Source: JAGVLN01 sp964515755 (GTDB taxonomy: Bacteria > Pseudomonadota > Alphaproteobacteria > Rickettsiales > JABSSG01). From it: a stretch of 7,842 nt of DNA. The position numbers were made by a program, and so were the translations under genes. Below, in pieces: positions 6,395-7,842 of this stretch. Under the pieces are notes generated by a model. The model was not told where the DNA came from. It made no database searches and worked only from the letters and a program-made list of their open reading frames with translations. Where the stretch lies: positions 1 to 7,842 of the forward strand of contig CAZEVK010000048.1 of the NCBI GenBank assembly GCA_964515755.1. The letters are read 5' to 3'. Numbering within the stretch: the stretch's first letter is position 1; each line of letters opens with the position of its first letter.

Positions 6395-7432
6395 CTACTC
6401 TTGCTTAAATAATACATGCTTAAATTTTGACATATTGTCTAATACCGCGCCACAACCAAGTGCTACGCAAGATAACGCTTCCTCTGCTATCACCACAGGT
6501 AGCTGTGTAGCTTCACTAAGAACCTTATCTAAATTGTTTAATAATGCACCACCTCCAGTTAGTACAATTCCTTTATCTGCAATATCTGAAGATAATTCAG
6601 GGGGGGTACACTCTAAAGCAATGCGTACAGCATCAATAATTTGGTTAACTGGATCAGCTAAACTTTCTGCAATCTGATACTCAGTAAGCATTATTTCTTT
6701 TGGTAGTCCATTTAGAAGGTCACGCCCTCTAATTTCCATAGTGCGTCCTTTACCGTTAGGAATAGAGGCACTACCAATTTCTTTTTTAATTTTTTCAGCA
6801 GTTGATTCACCAATTAATAAATTATGACTTCGTCTAATATAAGAAATAATAGCTTCATCCATTTTATCGCCACCAACTCTCACAGAGCGTGCATAAACTA
6901 TTCCTCCTAGAGATAAAACACCAACTTCAGTAGTACCACCGCCAATATCAACAATTAATGATCCTGTTGGTTCTGTTACAGGCAAGCCTGCACCAATTGC
7001 AGCTGCCATTGGTTCTTCGATCAAAAATACTTCTCTTGCTCCTGCACTTTCTGCTGCTTCTTGAATCGCTCTTCTTTCAACAGGAGTAGATCCGGAAGGC
7101 ACGCAGACTACAATTAACGGACCAGTAAAAGTTCGGCGATTATGCACAGTGCGAATAAAGTGTTTAATCATTTCTTCTGATCCCTTGAAATCCGCAATAA
7201 CTCCATCTTTTAGTGGCCTTATAGCCATTATATCAGCTGGAGTTCTTCCTAACATAACCTTTGCTTCATGACCAAAAGCATATGGCTTAAAAGTGCCATT
7301 AGAGCGTACCATTGCAACTACGGAAGGCTCATTTAATACTACACCTCTACCTTTTACATAAACTAGAGTATTTGCAGTGCCTAGATCGATTGCCATGTCG
7401 GAAGATAAAAATCCAAGAAGTTTTATAAGCAT
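6395..7432 (-). CDS. mreB: Actin-like cell-shape protein MreB
   Basis: A bacterial actin that forms ATP-dependent membrane-bound filaments directing lateral wall synthesis. The 345-residue protein is full length. It has the actin-fold nucleotide motifs DLGTANT (phosphate 1, 16-22), DIGGGTTE (phosphate 2, 162-169) and LTGGGALLNN (adenosine, 291-300), plus EEPMAAAIGAGLP (139-151). The N terminus is hydrophobic (MLIKLLGFL), consistent with direct membrane insertion. The ATG at 7430-7432 is supported by AGGG (7439-7442 on the minus strand) six bases upstream. It heads an mreBC pair transcribed from the promoter at 7478-7506. Confidence 0.97.
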   Translation of the reverse strand: MLIKLLGFLSSDMAIDLGTANTLVYVKGRGVVLNEPSVVAMVRSNGTFKPYAFGHEAKVMLGRTPADIMAIRPLKDGVIADFKGSEEMIKHFIRTVHNRRTFTGPLIVVCVPSGSTPVERRAIQEAAESAGAREVFLIEEPMAAAIGAGLPVTEPTGSLIVDIGGGTTEVGVLSLGGIVYARSVRVGGDKMDEAIISYIRRSHNLLIGESTAEKIKKEIGSASIPNGKGRTMEIRGRDLLNGLPKEIMLTEYQIAESLADPVNQIIDAVRIALECTPPELSSDIADKGIVLTGGGALLNNLDKVLSEATQLPVVIAEEALSCVALGCGAVLDNMSKFKHVLFKQE

Positions 7433-7456
7433 AAATTACCCTAAATTATAAAATAC

Positions 7457-7470
7457 TAATAATATTATTA
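7457..7470. repeat. 14-base perfect AT palindrome in the mreB leader
   Basis: TAATAATATTATTA is its own reverse complement and lies just downstream of the predicted mreB transcription start, 24 bases before the start codon. With A/T only, it may be chance in a region this AT-rich; a regulator site or weak hairpin is possible. Confidence 0.35.
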
Positions 7471-7477
7471 TGCAGAG

Positions 7478-7506
7478 ATTATATTATTTGTCATATAATA
7501 ATGCAA
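7478..7506 (-). promoter_or_regulatory. Sigma-70-type promoter for mreBC
   Basis: On the minus strand TTGCAT (-35, 7501-7506) and a consensus TATAAT (-10, 7478-7483) are separated by exactly 17 bases. Transcription would begin near 7471, giving a leader of about 40 bases to the mreB ATG. The -35 box overlaps the first copy of the direct repeat at 7502-7510. Confidence 0.65.
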
Positions 7507-7532
7507 GGTACATGATTTAATATTGCAAGGTA
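7502..7532 (+). repeat. Two copies of TGCAAGGTA, 22 bases apart
   Basis: The nine-base word TGCAAGGTA occurs at 7502-7510 and again at 7524-7532 in the mreB / DUF1467 divergent gap. The centre-to-centre distance of 22 bases is about two helical turns. The first copy overlaps the mreB -35 box. The second contains AAGG five bases before the DUF1467 ATG and may be its ribosome site. It could be an operator or a small local duplication. Confidence 0.45.
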
Positions 7533-7535
7533 TAT

Positions 7536-7790
7536 ATGGATTTTTTATCTCTTTTTTTTATTTATTGTTTAATATGGTGGGTAGTATTTTTTGTTACTTT
7601 ACCAATTGGTATAAAAATAGAAGCTAAAAAAGAACTTGGTCATGCTGATAGTGCACCCAAAAACCCATATTTATGGAGAAAAATTTTTCTTACCTCATTT
7701 ATTACTTTGATGATTACTATCGCTATTGCTTACTCTGTAAAGCATGGTTATATTGTTGGAACATTTGATGAATTTATAAATAAATTATGA
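7536..7790 (+). CDS. DUF1467-family two-helix inner-membrane protein
   Basis: An 84-residue protein of the alphaproteobacterial DUF1467 family, whose function is unknown. Two membrane helices are visible (about 4-24, rich in aromatic residues with WW at 14-15, and about 49-67). They are joined by a charged loop bearing the conserved TLPIG (21-25) and GHADSAPKNP (35-44) stretches. AAGG at 7527-7530 is five bases before the ATG. The TGA at 7788-7790 overlaps the gltX ATG, so gltX is probably translated by coupling. A -10-like TATAAT at 7494-7499 has no good -35, so its promoter is unclear. Confidence 0.85.
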   Translation: MDFLSLFFIYCLIWWVVFFVTLPIGIKIEAKKELGHADSAPKNPYLWRKIFLTSFITLMITIAIAYSVKHGYIVGTFDEFINKL

Positions 7791-7842
7791 CCGTTATAAC
7801 TAGATTTGCTCCATCTCCAACTGGATATTTACATATTGGTAG
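7787..7842 (+). CDS. gltX: Glutamyl-tRNA synthetase, 5' end only
   Basis: A class I aminoacyl-tRNA synthetase that charges tRNA-Glu, and in many bacteria also tRNA-Gln as substrate for GatCAB. The first 18 codons read MTVITRFAPSPTGYLHIG, which is the ATP-binding HIGH-type segment and its preceding FAPSPTG hallmark, so the family is certain although the rest lies outside the window. ATG 7787 overlaps the DUF1467 stop by four bases (ATGA). Rickettsiae carry two GluRS paralogues; the next codon begins AG (Ser or Arg), compatible with the HIGS form, but which paralogue this is cannot be settled here. Confidence 0.92.
   Translation, partial: MTVITRFAPSPTGYLHIG

Noticed and set aside
7494..7499. 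TATAAT as the DUF1467 -10 box
   Set aside because: No acceptable -35 lies 16-18 bases upstream; a TTGTCA at 7488-7493 pairs only with a poor -10 (CATGAT), so the promoter was left unassigned.

Overview
This is a compact, AT-rich alphaproteobacterial chromosome segment that most resembles the Rickettsiaceae (Rickettsia or a close relative such as a Megaira-type endosymbiont). The evidence is protein families and gene mix, not a database match: a PopZ-like DUF2497 protein, a DUF1467 protein abutting glutamyl-tRNA synthetase, a Sec-exported ankyrin protein two genes downstream of tolC (recalling RARP-1 of Rickettsia), very low GC, and a group II intron.

Layout. Bases 1-969 are the 3' part of a group II intron on the + strand. 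It holds the reverse transcriptase/maturase from RT motif 3 onward, then domains V and VI with an identifiable branch-point adenosine. The intron ends inside the last codons of a tyrosine recombinase (XerD-like) gene on the opposite strand, so that gene's stop codon and last residues come from intron sequence. The minus strand then carries xerD, a MazG-type NTP pyrophosphohydrolase and tRNA-Cys(GCA), probably read from one good promoter at 2416-2444. A divergent promoter at 2493-2521 drives a + strand run of tolC, a PopZ/DUF2497 polar-organiser homologue, a tiny threonine-rich exported protein and a Sec-exported ankyrin protein.

The ankyrin gene converges on and overlaps by 4 bases mreC, which follows mreB on the minus strand. 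The mreBC promoter lies in the divergent 103-base gap before a DUF1467 two-helix membrane protein on the + strand, whose stop overlaps the start of gltX (cut by the window end).

Taken together, the non-mobile middle of the window is an envelope and cell-shape neighbourhood: an outer-membrane export duct (TolC), a pole-organising scaffold (PopZ-like), two exported accessory proteins and the MreBC elongasome core. The least described items are the 71-residue threonine-rich exported protein and the ankyrin protein with its odd translation-initiation region. The most concrete structural event is the intron insertion that rewrites the end of xerD.
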